The notes: a model not told the origin generated them from the letters alone. A stretch of 64,000 bases of DNA from an uncultured Eubacterium sp. (GCA_910586225.1 CAJUIL010000005.1:62001-126000), one strand, 5' to 3'; shown: positions 50,496 to 59,443, counted from the first letter of the stretch. A program made the numbers and translations.

Positions 50496-51734
50496 ATGAT
50501 GAAAAGAAGGCTGTTTGTCAAGGCGCTCGCGCTTGCTTTAGTTTCTGCTTCCCTGTTCGGTTATGGGGCTTATCCGCTCGCTGCGGACGGCTGTCCCGTT
50601 ACTGTCCAGGCAAAGGAGCAGCAGGCAGATGCCAAAGTATCGATGCAGTCGGTGCAGGCATTTGGCTATGAGCTGTTGGGACAGTATTTGAAAGAAAAAA
50701 ATCCGGTCATGTCACCGGTATCGGCGTATGTAATGCTCGGAATGGCTGCGCAGGGCGCGAAGGGGACGACGAAAAAGGAGTTCCAAAAGGTATTAGGATC
50801 CGATGTGCTGTCTGTGTCCAGAAGCCTTATGGAGATGCTGCCGCAGAAAAAGGACGGAATGCAGCTTACATTGGTCAATTCTGCGTGGATGGACGACGAG
50901 TTTACGCCGAAGAAAAACTGGCTGGAAACAGCGCAAAAGCAGTTCGAGGCAGAGGTATTTGAGGAAAAGCTGGATACGAACGCTGCGAAAAACAAGATCA
51001 ATGCATGGGTCAGCGGCAATACAGGCGGCATGATCCCGAAGCTTTTGGAGAAAAAGCTGGAAAAGGAAGCGCGGCTTGCTTTGGTAAACGCGTTGTATTT
51101 TCAGGCGGACTGGCAGCAGCAGTTCCGCGGAGAGGCGACTTTTGAAGCGGATTTCAAGCTGGACGACGGCAAGACAGAAAAAGCGGATATGATGAAAGCG
51201 GTGATCAACGAATGCGGCTATTTTAAGGATGGATCGTCAGAAGGGGTAGTTCTGCCTTATAAAGACAGCAAATTTGCTTTTGTAGCTGTGAAGCCGACTG
51301 GAGAGGAAAGTATCCGGGACTGGTATGCGTCTTATTCAGCGCAAAAGCTGGCGAAGCTGATCGATGGAAGAAAAACGCAGGATGTGGATCTGGCGCTTCC
51401 AAAGTTTGCGTCGCGCTGTCGGATGACCTTAAACGACAGCTTAAAGGAGCTGGGGCTGAAAAAGGCGTTTGACGAGAAGAAAGCGGATTTTACGCTGCTT
51501 GGGAAATCAAAGCATGAAGAAAACCTGTACCTGAGCTTTGTGCTGCAGGAGGCTGTGATCAAGGTGGCGGAGGAAGGCACGGAGGCTGCGGCTGCAACGA
51601 TTGGCGGAATTGCGGCGGCAACAGGATTGTTCCCAGACCGGCCGATTGTACGCTTTGACCGTTCGTTTTTGTATATGATCTTGGATACGGAATCCGGCGC
51701 ACCGCTATTTATGGGTGTTGTGGATCAGCCATAG
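50496..51734 (+). CDS. Secreted serpin (serine protease inhibitor)
   Basis: A 412-residue protein with a signal peptide (MMKRR start, hydrophobic core to about 25) and a full serpin domain. The NALYFQADWQ and FDRSFLYMILDTESGAPLFMG signatures are present. The reactive-centre loop hinge is EEGTEAAAATIGG, the classic inhibitory form with small residues at P12-P9. Counting from P17 Glu, P1-P1' is Ala-Thr within GIAAATGLFP, so elastase-like targets are predicted. Such serpins in gut bacteria may guard against host or rival proteases. AGAGGAG precedes the ATG. Confidence 0.93.
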   Translation: MMKRRLFVKALALALVSASLFGYGAYPLAADGCPVTVQAKEQQADAKVSMQSVQAFGYELLGQYLKEKNPVMSPVSAYVMLGMAAQGAKGTTKKEFQKVLGSDVLSVSRSLMEMLPQKKDGMQLTLVNSAWMDDEFTPKKNWLETAQKQFEAEVFEEKLDTNAAKNKINAWVSGNTGGMIPKLLEKKLEKEARLALVNALYFQADWQQQFRGEATFEADFKLDDGKTEKADMMKAVINECGYFKDGSSEGVVLPYKDSKFAFVAVKPTGEESIRDWYASYSAQKLAKLIDGRKTQDVDLALPKFASRCRMTLNDSLKELGLKKAFDEKKADFTLLGKSKHEENLYLSFVLQEAVIKVAEEGTEAAAATIGGIAAATGLFPDRPIVRFDRSFLYMILDTESGAPLFMGVVDQP

Positions 51735-51773
51735 CGGGAGTGCAGTTATACAGAGCTGTGAGAGTATAGAAGT

Positions 51774-51814
51774 ATCCGGCGGCATTTTCTGGTGGAAAAG
51801 CCGCCGGATTTTTT
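51774..51814 (+). terminator. Intrinsic terminator after the serpin gene
   Basis: ATCCGGCGGC (51774-51783) and GCCGCCGGAT (51800-51809), then a run of T to 51814. Confidence 0.9.
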
Positions 51815-51822
51815 AGAAGGGA

Positions 51823-53463
51823 ATGGTAAGTATCAAATATGAAATCCGGTATCTAACTAAAGAAAACGAAGAAAATGTAAAAATAATGACCGCGGAGCAG
51901 GGGGCAAATCTGCTGCATTTTCTGCGTGAGCATCATGTGGCTTTGGAAGCCTCCTGCAATGGGAAAGGGGTCTGCGGGAAATGCCGGGTCAGGATCCGAA
52001 AGGGCAACGCGCCCGTGACAGAAGCAGACAGGCGCTTTTTTACGGAGCAGGAGCTTGCGGCAGGTATCCGTCTGGCGTGCGAAGTCCGTGTACAGGATAA
52101 TCTGACGGTCTGTGCTATAAACGAACGCATGGACATACAGGCAATCGGGCTTTTGCAAGGTGCGGGCAGCGTGGAAGCTTGCAGGAATGCAGAAGCAGCG
52201 TGCGGCTTTGGCGTACAGTCTGGGGAAAAGAGGTTTCAGCTTGCGGTTGACCTTGGAAGTACGACGCTTGCGGCCGTTTTGCTGGATGCGCAGGGGACTG
52301 TTTTGGCGCAGGCGTCAGCGGTAAATTCGCAGAGAGCGTACGGCACGGATGTGCTTTCGCGCATACAGGCATCGAAGGAAGGGCAGGGCAGGCAGCTGCA
52401 GGAATGTATCTGCAGGGATTTAGAGCAGCTGTTTGATACGCTTGTAAGCGGGCAGAAGGAAGCTGTTTTTATCAGCGAGATTGCGATTGCGGGCAATACG
52501 ACGATGTTTCATCTGCTGCGCGGCTATTCGTGCGAAACGCTGGGGCAGGCGCCGTTTGAGCCGGTGAGCGTAGAGATGGAATGTCTGGATTACCGGGAAT
52601 TGTTTTCGGATGTGCCAGGCTGTAGTGACAGCAAGGTATATTTGCTGCCTGGCATTTCTGCGTTTATTGGGGCGGATATTACGGCGGGGCTGTATAGCAG
52701 CGGTTTTTGGCAGACGGGAGCGGATGCGCCGGCATTTTTTATCGACCTTGGTACGAATGGAGAGCTTGCGTACGGCAGCAGGGAAGGATTTTTTACGGCT
52801 TCCACGGCGGCAGGTCCAGCGTTTGAGGGCGGGCGGTTAAGCTGCGGGGTGCCGGGGATACCAGGCGCGATCTGCGGGGTGTCGTTTTTGTATCACAGAG
52901 TCCGTATCCAGACAATCGGGCAGAAAAAACCGTGTGGTATCTGTGGTACAGGCGCGATGGAAGCGACAGCGGCGCTGCTGCGCGAGGGGCTGCTGGATAC
53001 AGACGGACTGTTGGCGCCGCAGCTGTTTGAAGCCGGGCTGCTGCTTGCACATAGAGAGGATGGCAGCGGGATCTGCCTGACCCAAGCGGATATCCGGGAG
53101 ATCCAGCTGGCAAAAGCAGCGATCCGAGCTGGGCTTTGGGTGCTGCAGCATCGATATGAGGAAGCTTACGGCAGCGCCGCAGATCAGAGCAGGCCGGGCA
53201 GGATTTTCCTGGCAGGCGGCTTTGGGTATTATCTAGCCGCGGATACGGCAGCTGCTATCGGGTTGTTTGCGCCGGAGTGGAAAGACCGGATCGTATTGTG
53301 CGGAAATACGAGCCTAAAGGGTGCGGCCGCATTTCTTACGGAGCCGTCTTGTGCAAAAGAGCTGGAGAGGATCCGAACGAAAAACCACAGCGTCCGGCTG
53401 GAGAGCGACGCGGCGTTTCAGGAACGGTTTGTACAAGAAATGCGGTTTCCAGATCAGGGCTAA
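51823..53463 (+). CDS. RACo-like ASKHA protein with N-terminal ferredoxin domain
   Basis: A 546-residue protein. Residues 10-100 form a [2Fe-2S] domain with CNGKGVCGKC and a fourth Cys in IRLACEV. From about 135 an ASKHA ATPase part (DUF4445) follows: VDLGSTTLAAVLLD, AIAGNTTM, GADITAGL, IDLGTNGELAYG and the C-terminal LAGGFGYYLAADTAAAIGL. Such proteins reductively reactivate corrinoid proteins of methyl transferases using ATP. No corrinoid protein or methyltransferase is adjacent, so the partner is unknown. The ATG lies 9 bases after the terminator end, with AGAAGGGA almost touching it, so the start is uncertain. Confidence 0.9.
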   Translation: MVSIKYEIRYLTKENEENVKIMTAEQGANLLHFLREHHVALEASCNGKGVCGKCRVRIRKGNAPVTEADRRFFTEQELAAGIRLACEVRVQDNLTVCAINERMDIQAIGLLQGAGSVEACRNAEAACGFGVQSGEKRFQLAVDLGSTTLAAVLLDAQGTVLAQASAVNSQRAYGTDVLSRIQASKEGQGRQLQECICRDLEQLFDTLVSGQKEAVFISEIAIAGNTTMFHLLRGYSCETLGQAPFEPVSVEMECLDYRELFSDVPGCSDSKVYLLPGISAFIGADITAGLYSSGFWQTGADAPAFFIDLGTNGELAYGSREGFFTASTAAGPAFEGGRLSCGVPGIPGAICGVSFLYHRVRIQTIGQKKPCGICGTGAMEATAALLREGLLDTDGLLAPQLFEAGLLLAHREDGSGICLTQADIREIQLAKAAIRAGLWVLQHRYEEAYGSAADQSRPGRIFLAGGFGYYLAADTAAAIGLFAPEWKDRIVLCGNTSLKGAAAFLTEPSCAKELERIRTKNHSVRLESDAAFQERFVQEMRFPDQG

Positions 53464-53469
53464 GGTTTT

Positions 53470-53490
53470 GATTTTATGATTTTATGATGG
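53470..53490. repeat. ATTTTATGAT doublet between converging genes
   Basis: Two consecutive TTTTATGAT words stand between the RACo-like gene and the AraC gene, like the triplet after thiC at 13108. Confidence 0.5.
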
Positions 53491-54361
53491 CCGCGCAGCG
53501 GTAAGCGCTTGGCGTTGTGCTGAACTTTTTTTTAAAGCTCCGGTTAAAATAAGACAGGTTTTCAAAGCCGACTTCCTGCGATATGGAAAGCACATTGGAA
53601 TCTGAAGCAAGCAGAAGCCGCGCCGCCATCGTCAGACGGTAATCATTCAAATATTCAATAAACGTCATTCCCATCGCATTTTTAAAATATTTCATAAAAT
53701 GCGACTGGCTATAATCGCAAAAAGCCGCGATCTGTTCAATCGTGATCCGTTCTTGGTAATGATTTTCCACATATTTAAGAATGAGTTTCAGCTTTTCCAG
53801 GTCTTGGAGCGGTTTTTTTGCTGCGGACGCAATGCTCCAATCGGAAAACAGCTCGTAAAACAGCCGGAACAGGCAGCTTTTGATACAAAGCTGGTAAGCG
53901 CTCGGAAACGTCCTGCAGATGTCGTCTGCCTGGTCAAGACAGCTGGCGATGCTTGTGTACTTTTCATCCTGAGGTGTATAAATATTTTGCTGCATTCTGT
54001 GTGAATGACGCAGCGGCGCAAAAAAGTCCTGCGTACAGCTGTCACTGCTTTTGGCCTCCAGCATCCGAAGGTCGAATAGGATATTTTCATATTCCAGACG
54101 GATATCCTGGTACTGCGAAATGCCGTGCAGCTGTCCGGGTGCGGCGAGAATAATGTCGCCTTTTGCTACCACTGTGGACGTTAAGTCGATCGATACGACT
54201 CCGCTTCCTTTTTTGATGTAGATAATTTCCATTTCTTCATGCCAGTGCAGCGGCACGGATAAAAAATCCTGCGGGATGCAGCAAAGGTAAGTGTTGTATG
54301 GAAAAGAAGCGTCAAAGTGCGTTTTCTTTTCCTGATAGTTTTCATATTCCAGTAGATTCAT
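53474..54361 (-). CDS. AraC-family transcriptional regulator
   Basis: A 295-residue regulator with an N-terminal cupin-type sensor (PLHWHEEMEIIYIKKGSG, then GDIILAAPGQLHGI) and a C-terminal double HTH (ITIEQIAAFCDYSQSHFMKYFK, then ISQEVGFENLSYFNRSFKKKF). Sugar sensing is typical of the class. It is divergent from glgP, which starts 197 bases away, so control of glgP or of a sugar gene is possible. ATG 54361 follows CCAGGAGCG. An upstream in-frame ATG at 54448 would use a region lacking a site. Confidence 0.88.
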   Translation of the reverse strand: MNLLEYENYQEKKTHFDASFPYNTYLCCIPQDFLSVPLHWHEEMEIIYIKKGSGVVSIDLTSTVVAKGDIILAAPGQLHGISQYQDIRLEYENILFDLRMLEAKSSDSCTQDFFAPLRHSHRMQQNIYTPQDEKYTSIASCLDQADDICRTFPSAYQLCIKSCLFRLFYELFSDWSIASAAKKPLQDLEKLKLILKYVENHYQERITIEQIAAFCDYSQSHFMKYFKNAMGMTFIEYLNDYRLTMAARLLLASDSNVLSISQEVGFENLSYFNRSFKKKFSTTPSAYRCAAIIKS

Positions 54362-54557
54362 TTGTGCGTGCGCTCCTGGTGCAAAATGAGTCGGCGTTAT
54401 TTGGCAAGCTTTCGTGTTTGTAAGTATAAATTGATAGGATTGTACCATATTACCATAGAATATTGCAAGAATAATTTTTAGGATCTGGCCTATAATACTG
54501 CTATCAGTAAATTTGGAAAATAATGAAAGATAAAATAATACCGGGAGGGATCATATA

Positions 54558-56816
54558 ATGACAGCAAATGAATATGTAAAGTCACGCTTCGGCCGCTTTA
54601 TGGACGAATGCACGAACGAGGAAATTTATACAGCGCTATTAGAGTATGTGAAGGAGCAGGCAAAAGAGAAGGAAAGCAGTCAGGGCAAAAAAAAGCTCTA
54701 TTACATTTCTGCGGAATTTCTGATTGGAAAGCTTCTGTCAAACAATCTGATCAACCTCGGCCTTTATGATGAGGTAAAGCAGGAGTTGGAAAAGTGCGGC
54801 AAATCTATCGCAGAGATCGAAGAGATCGAGCTGGAGCCGTCTCTTGGCAACGGCGGTCTGGGAAGGCTGGCAGCGTGCTTTTTGGATTCCATCGCGACAC
54901 TTGGTTTAAACGGAGATGGCGTAGGGCTGAATTATCATTTGGGGCTGTTCCGCCAAGTGTTTGAGAACAACCTGCAGATGGAAGAGCCGAACCCATGGAT
55001 CACGCCGCAGTCCTGGCTGACCAAAACAGACAAGACGTATAAGATCCATTTTGGCGGATTTTCCGTACAGTCCAGAATGTACGATATTGATGTCGTAGGC
55101 TATGAAAACCGTACGACAAAGCTGCATTTATTTGATTTGGAATCGGTAGACGAGTCCTTGGTGCAGGACGGCATTTCTTTTGATAAGTCGCAGTATGCAA
55201 GAAACCTGACGCTGTTTTTATATCCAGATGATAGTGATGAAAGCGGCCGTCTGCTGCGTGTGTATCAGCAGTATTTTATGGTATCTAATGCGGCAAGGCT
55301 GATCTTGGATGAATGCGTCGCAAAAGGCTCGAATTTATATGATCTGGCGGATTATGCGGTGATCCAGATCAACGATACACATCCGACCATGGTGATCCCA
55401 GAGCTGATCCGTCTGTTAATGGAGCGCGGACTGACGATCGATGAAGCGATTGACGTGGTATCCAAAGCCTGTGCATATACGAACCATACGATCCTTGCCG
55501 AAGCGCTGGAAAAATGGCCGATGCATTTTATGCAGCAGGCAGTACCGCAGCTGGTTCCGATCTTTTATGAGCTGAACAACAGGGTAAACAAGAAATATAA
55601 CGACCCATCGGTATCAGTCATCAACGGTGACAACTGCGTTTGTATGGCGCACATTGACATCCATTACGGCATCAGCGTCAATGGTGTGGCGGCGCTGCAT
55701 ACGGATATTTTAAAGGAAACCGAGCTGCATAATTTTTATCAGCTGTATCCGGAAAAGTTCAACAACAAGACAAACGGTATCACGTTCCGCCGCTGGCTGT
55801 TATACTGCAACCCGCAGTTATCTTCTTATATCGAAGAGCTCATCGGGCCGGGCTTTAAAAAGGACGCGATGGAATTAGAAAAGCTGGCTGATTTTGTAAA
55901 CGACGATGCGGTGCTGGAAAAGCTGCTTTCCATCAAGGACGCAAGAAAAGCAGTACTGCGTGATTTCTTAAAGCATACGCAGGATATCGATATCAACGCG
56001 GACTCTATTTTTGACATTCAGGTAAAACGTCTGCATGAATATAAGCGCCAGCAGATGAACGCGTTGTACGTCATCCATAAATATTTTGAGATCAAGGCAG
56101 GCAAAAAACCGGCCCGTCCGATTACCGTATTTTTCGGTGCTAAGGCAGCTCCGGCTTACATTATCGCAAAGGATATCATCCATCTGATCTTGTGTTTGGC
56201 GCAGCTGATCAACAACGACCCGGACGTAAGCCCGTATTTAAAGGTCGTAATGGTAGAAAACTACAACGTAACGCTGGCAGAAAAATTAATCCCTGCCTGT
56301 GATATTTCTGAGCAGATTTCGCTGGCTTCCAAGGAAGCGTCTGGCACGGGCAACATGAAGTTTATGCTAAACGGTGCGCTGACACTTGGTACGAAGGACG
56401 GCGCCAATGTGGAGATCGCGGAGCTGGTAGGCGAGGATAATATTTTTACATTCGGCGAATCCAGCCAGACGGTAATCGACCGTTACGCAAGAGCAGATTA
56501 TGTATCCAGATCTTATTATGAGAACGACGAGGATATTAAAAAAGCGGTTGATTTTATCATCAGCGATGAAATGAAGGCGCTTGGCTGCGCAGAAAATCTG
56601 GAACGGCTTTACAACGAGCTGCTTAACAAGGATTGGTTTATGACGTTCCCGGATTTCAAGGATTATGTAGAAACGAAGGAAAAGGCGTTTGCGGCATTCG
56701 AGGACCGCAAAGCATGGGCAAAGATGATGCTCGTCAATATCAGCAAGGCAGGCTTCTTCTCCGCAGATCGTACGATCGCGCAGTATAATGAAGATATCTG
56801 GAAGCTTGAAAAATAA
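54558..56816 (+). CDS. glgP: Glycogen/alpha-glucan phosphorylase
   Basis: A 752-residue PLP enzyme that releases glucose-1-phosphate from alpha-1,4-glucans. The PLP site ASGTGNMKFMLNGALT has the lysine at 601. Other landmarks are YYISAEFLIGKLL, LEPSLGNGGLGRLAACFLDS, NDTHPT, KRLHEYKRQ and IADNVT-like VENYNVTLAEKLIP. The sequence is a shorter clostridial form of the family (usual length about 750-830). A TATAAT at 54491-54496 could be part of the promoter. The ribosome-binding site is GGGAGGGATCATATA. Confidence 0.97.
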   Translation: MTANEYVKSRFGRFMDECTNEEIYTALLEYVKEQAKEKESSQGKKKLYYISAEFLIGKLLSNNLINLGLYDEVKQELEKCGKSIAEIEEIELEPSLGNGGLGRLAACFLDSIATLGLNGDGVGLNYHLGLFRQVFENNLQMEEPNPWITPQSWLTKTDKTYKIHFGGFSVQSRMYDIDVVGYENRTTKLHLFDLESVDESLVQDGISFDKSQYARNLTLFLYPDDSDESGRLLRVYQQYFMVSNAARLILDECVAKGSNLYDLADYAVIQINDTHPTMVIPELIRLLMERGLTIDEAIDVVSKACAYTNHTILAEALEKWPMHFMQQAVPQLVPIFYELNNRVNKKYNDPSVSVINGDNCVCMAHIDIHYGISVNGVAALHTDILKETELHNFYQLYPEKFNNKTNGITFRRWLLYCNPQLSSYIEELIGPGFKKDAMELEKLADFVNDDAVLEKLLSIKDARKAVLRDFLKHTQDIDINADSIFDIQVKRLHEYKRQQMNALYVIHKYFEIKAGKKPARPITVFFGAKAAPAYIIAKDIIHLILCLAQLINNDPDVSPYLKVVMVENYNVTLAEKLIPACDISEQISLASKEASGTGNMKFMLNGALTLGTKDGANVEIAELVGEDNIFTFGESSQTVIDRYARADYVSRSYYENDEDIKKAVDFIISDEMKALGCAENLERLYNELLNKDWFMTFPDFKDYVETKEKAFAAFEDRKAWAKMMLVNISKAGFFSADRTIAQYNEDIWKLEK

Positions 56817-56832
56817 AGAAGCAAAAAGACTA

Positions 56833-56866
56833 CCAGCCGGACAGTGTGATGTCCGGCTGGTTTTTT
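56833..56866 (+). terminator. Intrinsic terminator after glgP
   Basis: CCAGCCGGACA and TGTCCGGCTGG pair around GTGTGA, followed by six T. Confidence 0.92.
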
Positions 56867-56889
56867 GGCGTTGTCCGCAGTTATTTGAC

Positions 56890-56918
56890 GTAACGGTTCA
56901 GGTAAGCTGAACGGTTAC
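56890..56918. repeat. 29-bp palindromic repeat, copy 3
   Basis: Arms GTAACGGTTCAG and CTGAACGGTTAC around GTAAG (12-5-12), in the opposite orientation to the other two copies. It overlaps the first base of the LytTR-like operator at 56916. Confidence 0.75.
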
Positions 56919-56986
56919 CATTTGACAACGTGCGGATAACATATCACAGCATTTTGGTTGTATGCGCATCGGAGGAATGGTAAAAT
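56916..56986 (+). promoter_or_regulatory. LytTR-like operator and promoter, copy A
   Basis: The element 56916-56961 aligns over 46 ungapped bases with one at 58747-58792: TTACCATT, 12 variable bases, then GATARCATWTCACAGCA and TTGGTTG. CCATTTGAC and ACATATCAC are half-sites 21 bp apart, the spacing of LytTR/AgrA operators. A TAAAAT -10 (56981-56986) lies 20 bases downstream, without a good -35, as in activator-dependent promoters. Confidence 0.6.
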
Positions 56987-57013
56987 GTTATATCCAGAAA
57001 AAGAGGTGATTCA

Positions 57014-58795
57014 ATGCTTTTTATTGCAATTTGTGACGATGAGCAGTATATGCTGGAAGCGCTGAAGAAATTAGTGAACGGCTTTTTTGTCAAAAATAAT
57101 ACAGATATCGTCATTATGCCGTTTGCAAGCGGAGAACAATTATTACAATATGAAAATCGTATCGATATTCTTTTTCTCGATATTCAAATGAAAAATATGG
57201 ACGGAATGGAAACAGCAAAAAAACTGCGCCAGTCGGATTTCAAGGGCTTTTTGATCTTTGTTACTATTTTAAAAGAATGGGTATTTCAGGCGTTTGAGGT
57301 ACAAGCTTTTGATTATCTGCTGAAACCGATCGAAGAAGAATCTTTTACGAAAACAATGTATCGGCTGCTGGACTGCATGAGGAATGCGAAGGATCATAAC
57401 CTGCTTATCCGGACAGGCTATGAAAGCAGGCTGGTTCCCGTTGATGATATTGTTTTCTGCGAAGTAATGGACAGGAAAATATATCTGCACTTAACAACGT
57501 CAGAAGTGATAGATTTATATGAAAAGATAGAGAATTTAGAACAAAGATTAAATAAATGTTTTTATAGATGTCACAGAAGCTTTTTGATTCATCTAAAGTA
57601 TGTGAGAAGCTATAGCACAGATTTGATCGTATATGTTTTATTGCTTTCCGTAAGCGGATTCTTTGTATGCCAGATCCGGAACACGTCTATTTTATACGCA
57701 GTTATGATCGCCGAGATCATGCAATTTATGTTTGGAATTGTTCATTCTATTTTGTGTCTGGTTTATCCATTAGCCGTGGCATTTGATCAGGAAATGGTTG
57801 GTATGATATTTATGGTATTAGGATATTTGCCACTACCGGCAATGGCTGTTTGCTGTTATGCGGCAGGTAAATTTTTTTCTTATGATGAAATTGCAGACAA
57901 TCAATATGCACTTGTGATGTTGGCGCCTACACTGATGATACTGTTGATCGGTGAATATATCAATTCTACCATTTATGGCAATACGATAGTTACAAATAGC
58001 AGCGGGGAGATCATGAATGCGGATCACTCTCAAATGCTTATGATACAACTGTTAGGAATGGCGAGCCTGTTTTGCATCCTGCGTTCTTATAAAAAGCTGT
58101 TAGAAAATTTTCATTTGAGTACTAGATTGTCCTTACTTGAACAAGAAGAGCTCTCTTTAAACCAGTACGTCACAGAAGCAAAAAACCGATATGAAAAAAC
58201 GATGTCATTCCGTCATGACATAAAAAACCACATAGCAGTTTTAAGGAAGCTATTGCAGGAAGAAAATATAGAACAAGCAGTCAATTATATGCGTGATATG
58301 GAGGAAATAACAGAAGAATTATCGTTTTCATACAATACCAACCACCCGATAGCAAATATTTTGATCGGAAATAAATTGGGGGCAGCAAAAAATATAGGGA
58401 TAGATGTCGCCTGTTCCCTAAGCTTGCCTTATCCTTGCCTGATCCGTGATATTGATTTTGCTATTATCCTCTCGAATGCTTTGGATAATGCGATAAATGC
58501 TTGTAAGAATATGGACGATCAAATGGAAAAATATATTTATGTGGCTGGAAAAAGACAGGGAGATTTTATTTTGCTGGAAATTGAAAATAGCTGTCAGACG
58601 GGGGTGTTTCAAAAAGGGACAGGGCTGTTAAATATACAAACGGTTGCAGAAAAATATCATGGCGCAGTTGATATAAAAATACAAGAGCATTCTTTTCGTC
58701 TTAGCGTATTACTGATCATTCCGTATAACAGCTCAGATGGCTTCCATGTTACCATTCCACCGCATTCCGATAGCATTTCACAGCAAATTGGTTGA
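57014..58795 (+). CDS. LytTR response regulator/AgrC-type histidine kinase chimera
   Basis: A 593-residue single frame. Residues 1-120 form a receiver (AICDDE, phospho-Asp56 in FLDIQM, Lys in LLKPI). Residues 130-200 are the first part of a LytTR DNA-binding domain, ending at FYRCHRSFLIHLKYVRSY without the last about 30 residues. From 201 (STDLIVYVLLLSVSG) about five to six spans follow, then a GHKL kinase with FRHDIKNHIAVL (His401) and LSNALDNAINAC. Normally these are two adjacent genes, so the frame looks like an in-frame deletion fusion. AGAGGTGATTCA precedes the ATG. Confidence 0.85.
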   Translation: MLFIAICDDEQYMLEALKKLVNGFFVKNNTDIVIMPFASGEQLLQYENRIDILFLDIQMKNMDGMETAKKLRQSDFKGFLIFVTILKEWVFQAFEVQAFDYLLKPIEEESFTKTMYRLLDCMRNAKDHNLLIRTGYESRLVPVDDIVFCEVMDRKIYLHLTTSEVIDLYEKIENLEQRLNKCFYRCHRSFLIHLKYVRSYSTDLIVYVLLLSVSGFFVCQIRNTSILYAVMIAEIMQFMFGIVHSILCLVYPLAVAFDQEMVGMIFMVLGYLPLPAMAVCCYAAGKFFSYDEIADNQYALVMLAPTLMILLIGEYINSTIYGNTIVTNSSGEIMNADHSQMLMIQLLGMASLFCILRSYKKLLENFHLSTRLSLLEQEELSLNQYVTEAKNRYEKTMSFRHDIKNHIAVLRKLLQEENIEQAVNYMRDMEEITEELSFSYNTNHPIANILIGNKLGAAKNIGIDVACSLSLPYPCLIRDIDFAIILSNALDNAINACKNMDDQMEKYIYVAGKRQGDFILLEIENSCQTGVFQKGTGLLNIQTVAEKYHGAVDIKIQEHSFRLSVLLIIPYNSSDGFHVTIPPHSDSISQQIG

Positions 58796-58826
58796 TTTCT
58801 ACATTCCGCAGTCGAAAATATAGATA
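58747..58826 (+). promoter_or_regulatory. LytTR-like operator and promoter, copy B
   Basis: The 46-base element (58747-58792) is inside the last codons of the chimera. Half-sites CCATTCCAC and GCATTTCAC lie 21 bp apart. A TATAGA -10-like word (58819-58826 region) follows at the distance seen in copy A. It should drive the coiled-coil gene at 58888. Confidence 0.55.
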
Positions 58827-58887
58827 GAGATAATTCCTTCGCTAGATGAGAATGTCTTAAATGAAAAAATAAGGAGGACAATGTGAG

Positions 58888-59304
58888 ATGTCAATGGAAA
58901 TCAGTCGAAGTTATAATCCGTATAATGCTAATTTTGCAAAGTGGGCAAGATCAGAGCAAAAACAGCCTGAACCACTTGATCAAAAGCCTGCGCCACAGGA
59001 CGAATATGTAAGCAGTGAAAAGTCCGCAGCAAAACCTATGGGTCTGTATCGAAATGGCTATTTCGATGACCCGAAGAAAGCAGATCATCGGATCCGTGAG
59101 AAATGTACTACGAATACAGATAAAGTAGACAGGGAAATTCAGAAATTAAAAGAGGTGAAGCAGCAGTTAGAGCAGCAGATACGGTCAGCTTTCAGAAATG
59201 AAAAGGAAATTCGAGAACTGGAGAAAAAATTAGCCCAAATCGAAAGCGAGTTAAGCCAGAAAGATCATGATACATACAGACGGCAAAATGCAGAAATTTC
59301 ATAG
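58888..59304 (+). CDS. Coiled-coil protein under a LytTR-like operator
   Basis: A 138-residue, very hydrophilic protein. The N-terminus (SMEISRSYNPYNANFAKWA) is followed by a proline/glutamine-rich stretch, the segment DEYVSSEKSAAKP, and a long coiled coil from about 75 (DKVDREIQKLKEVKQQLEQQ). Similar proteins recur in Lachnospiraceae genomes, often near AgrC/LytTR genes, but I know no function. No signal peptide is seen. AAGGAGGACAATGTGAG precedes the ATG. It is most likely the regulated target of the operator at 58747. Confidence 0.7.
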   Translation: MSMEISRSYNPYNANFAKWARSEQKQPEPLDQKPAPQDEYVSSEKSAAKPMGLYRNGYFDDPKKADHRIREKCTTNTDKVDREIQKLKEVKQQLEQQIRSAFRNEKEIRELEKKLAQIESELSQKDHDTYRRQNAEIS

Positions 59305-59386
59305 TGGGAAAGTAAGACCTGTACGTTATAGATTACTGGTGATTTTGAATTTACTATTTTTAGAACCAGTTTGGTTGTTGAAATAT

Positions 59387-59426
59387 AAAAAGACAGTCAC
59401 TTAAAAATAGGTGTGGCTGTCTTTTT
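59387..59426. terminator. Intrinsic terminator, probably bidirectional
   Basis: AAAAAGACAGTCAC (59387-59400) and GTGGCTGTCTTTTT (59413-59426) pair with one mismatch across TTAAAAATAGGT, serving the coiled-coil gene and the converging gene. Confidence 0.85.
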
Positions 59427-59443
59427 ATAAATAACGAATCATA

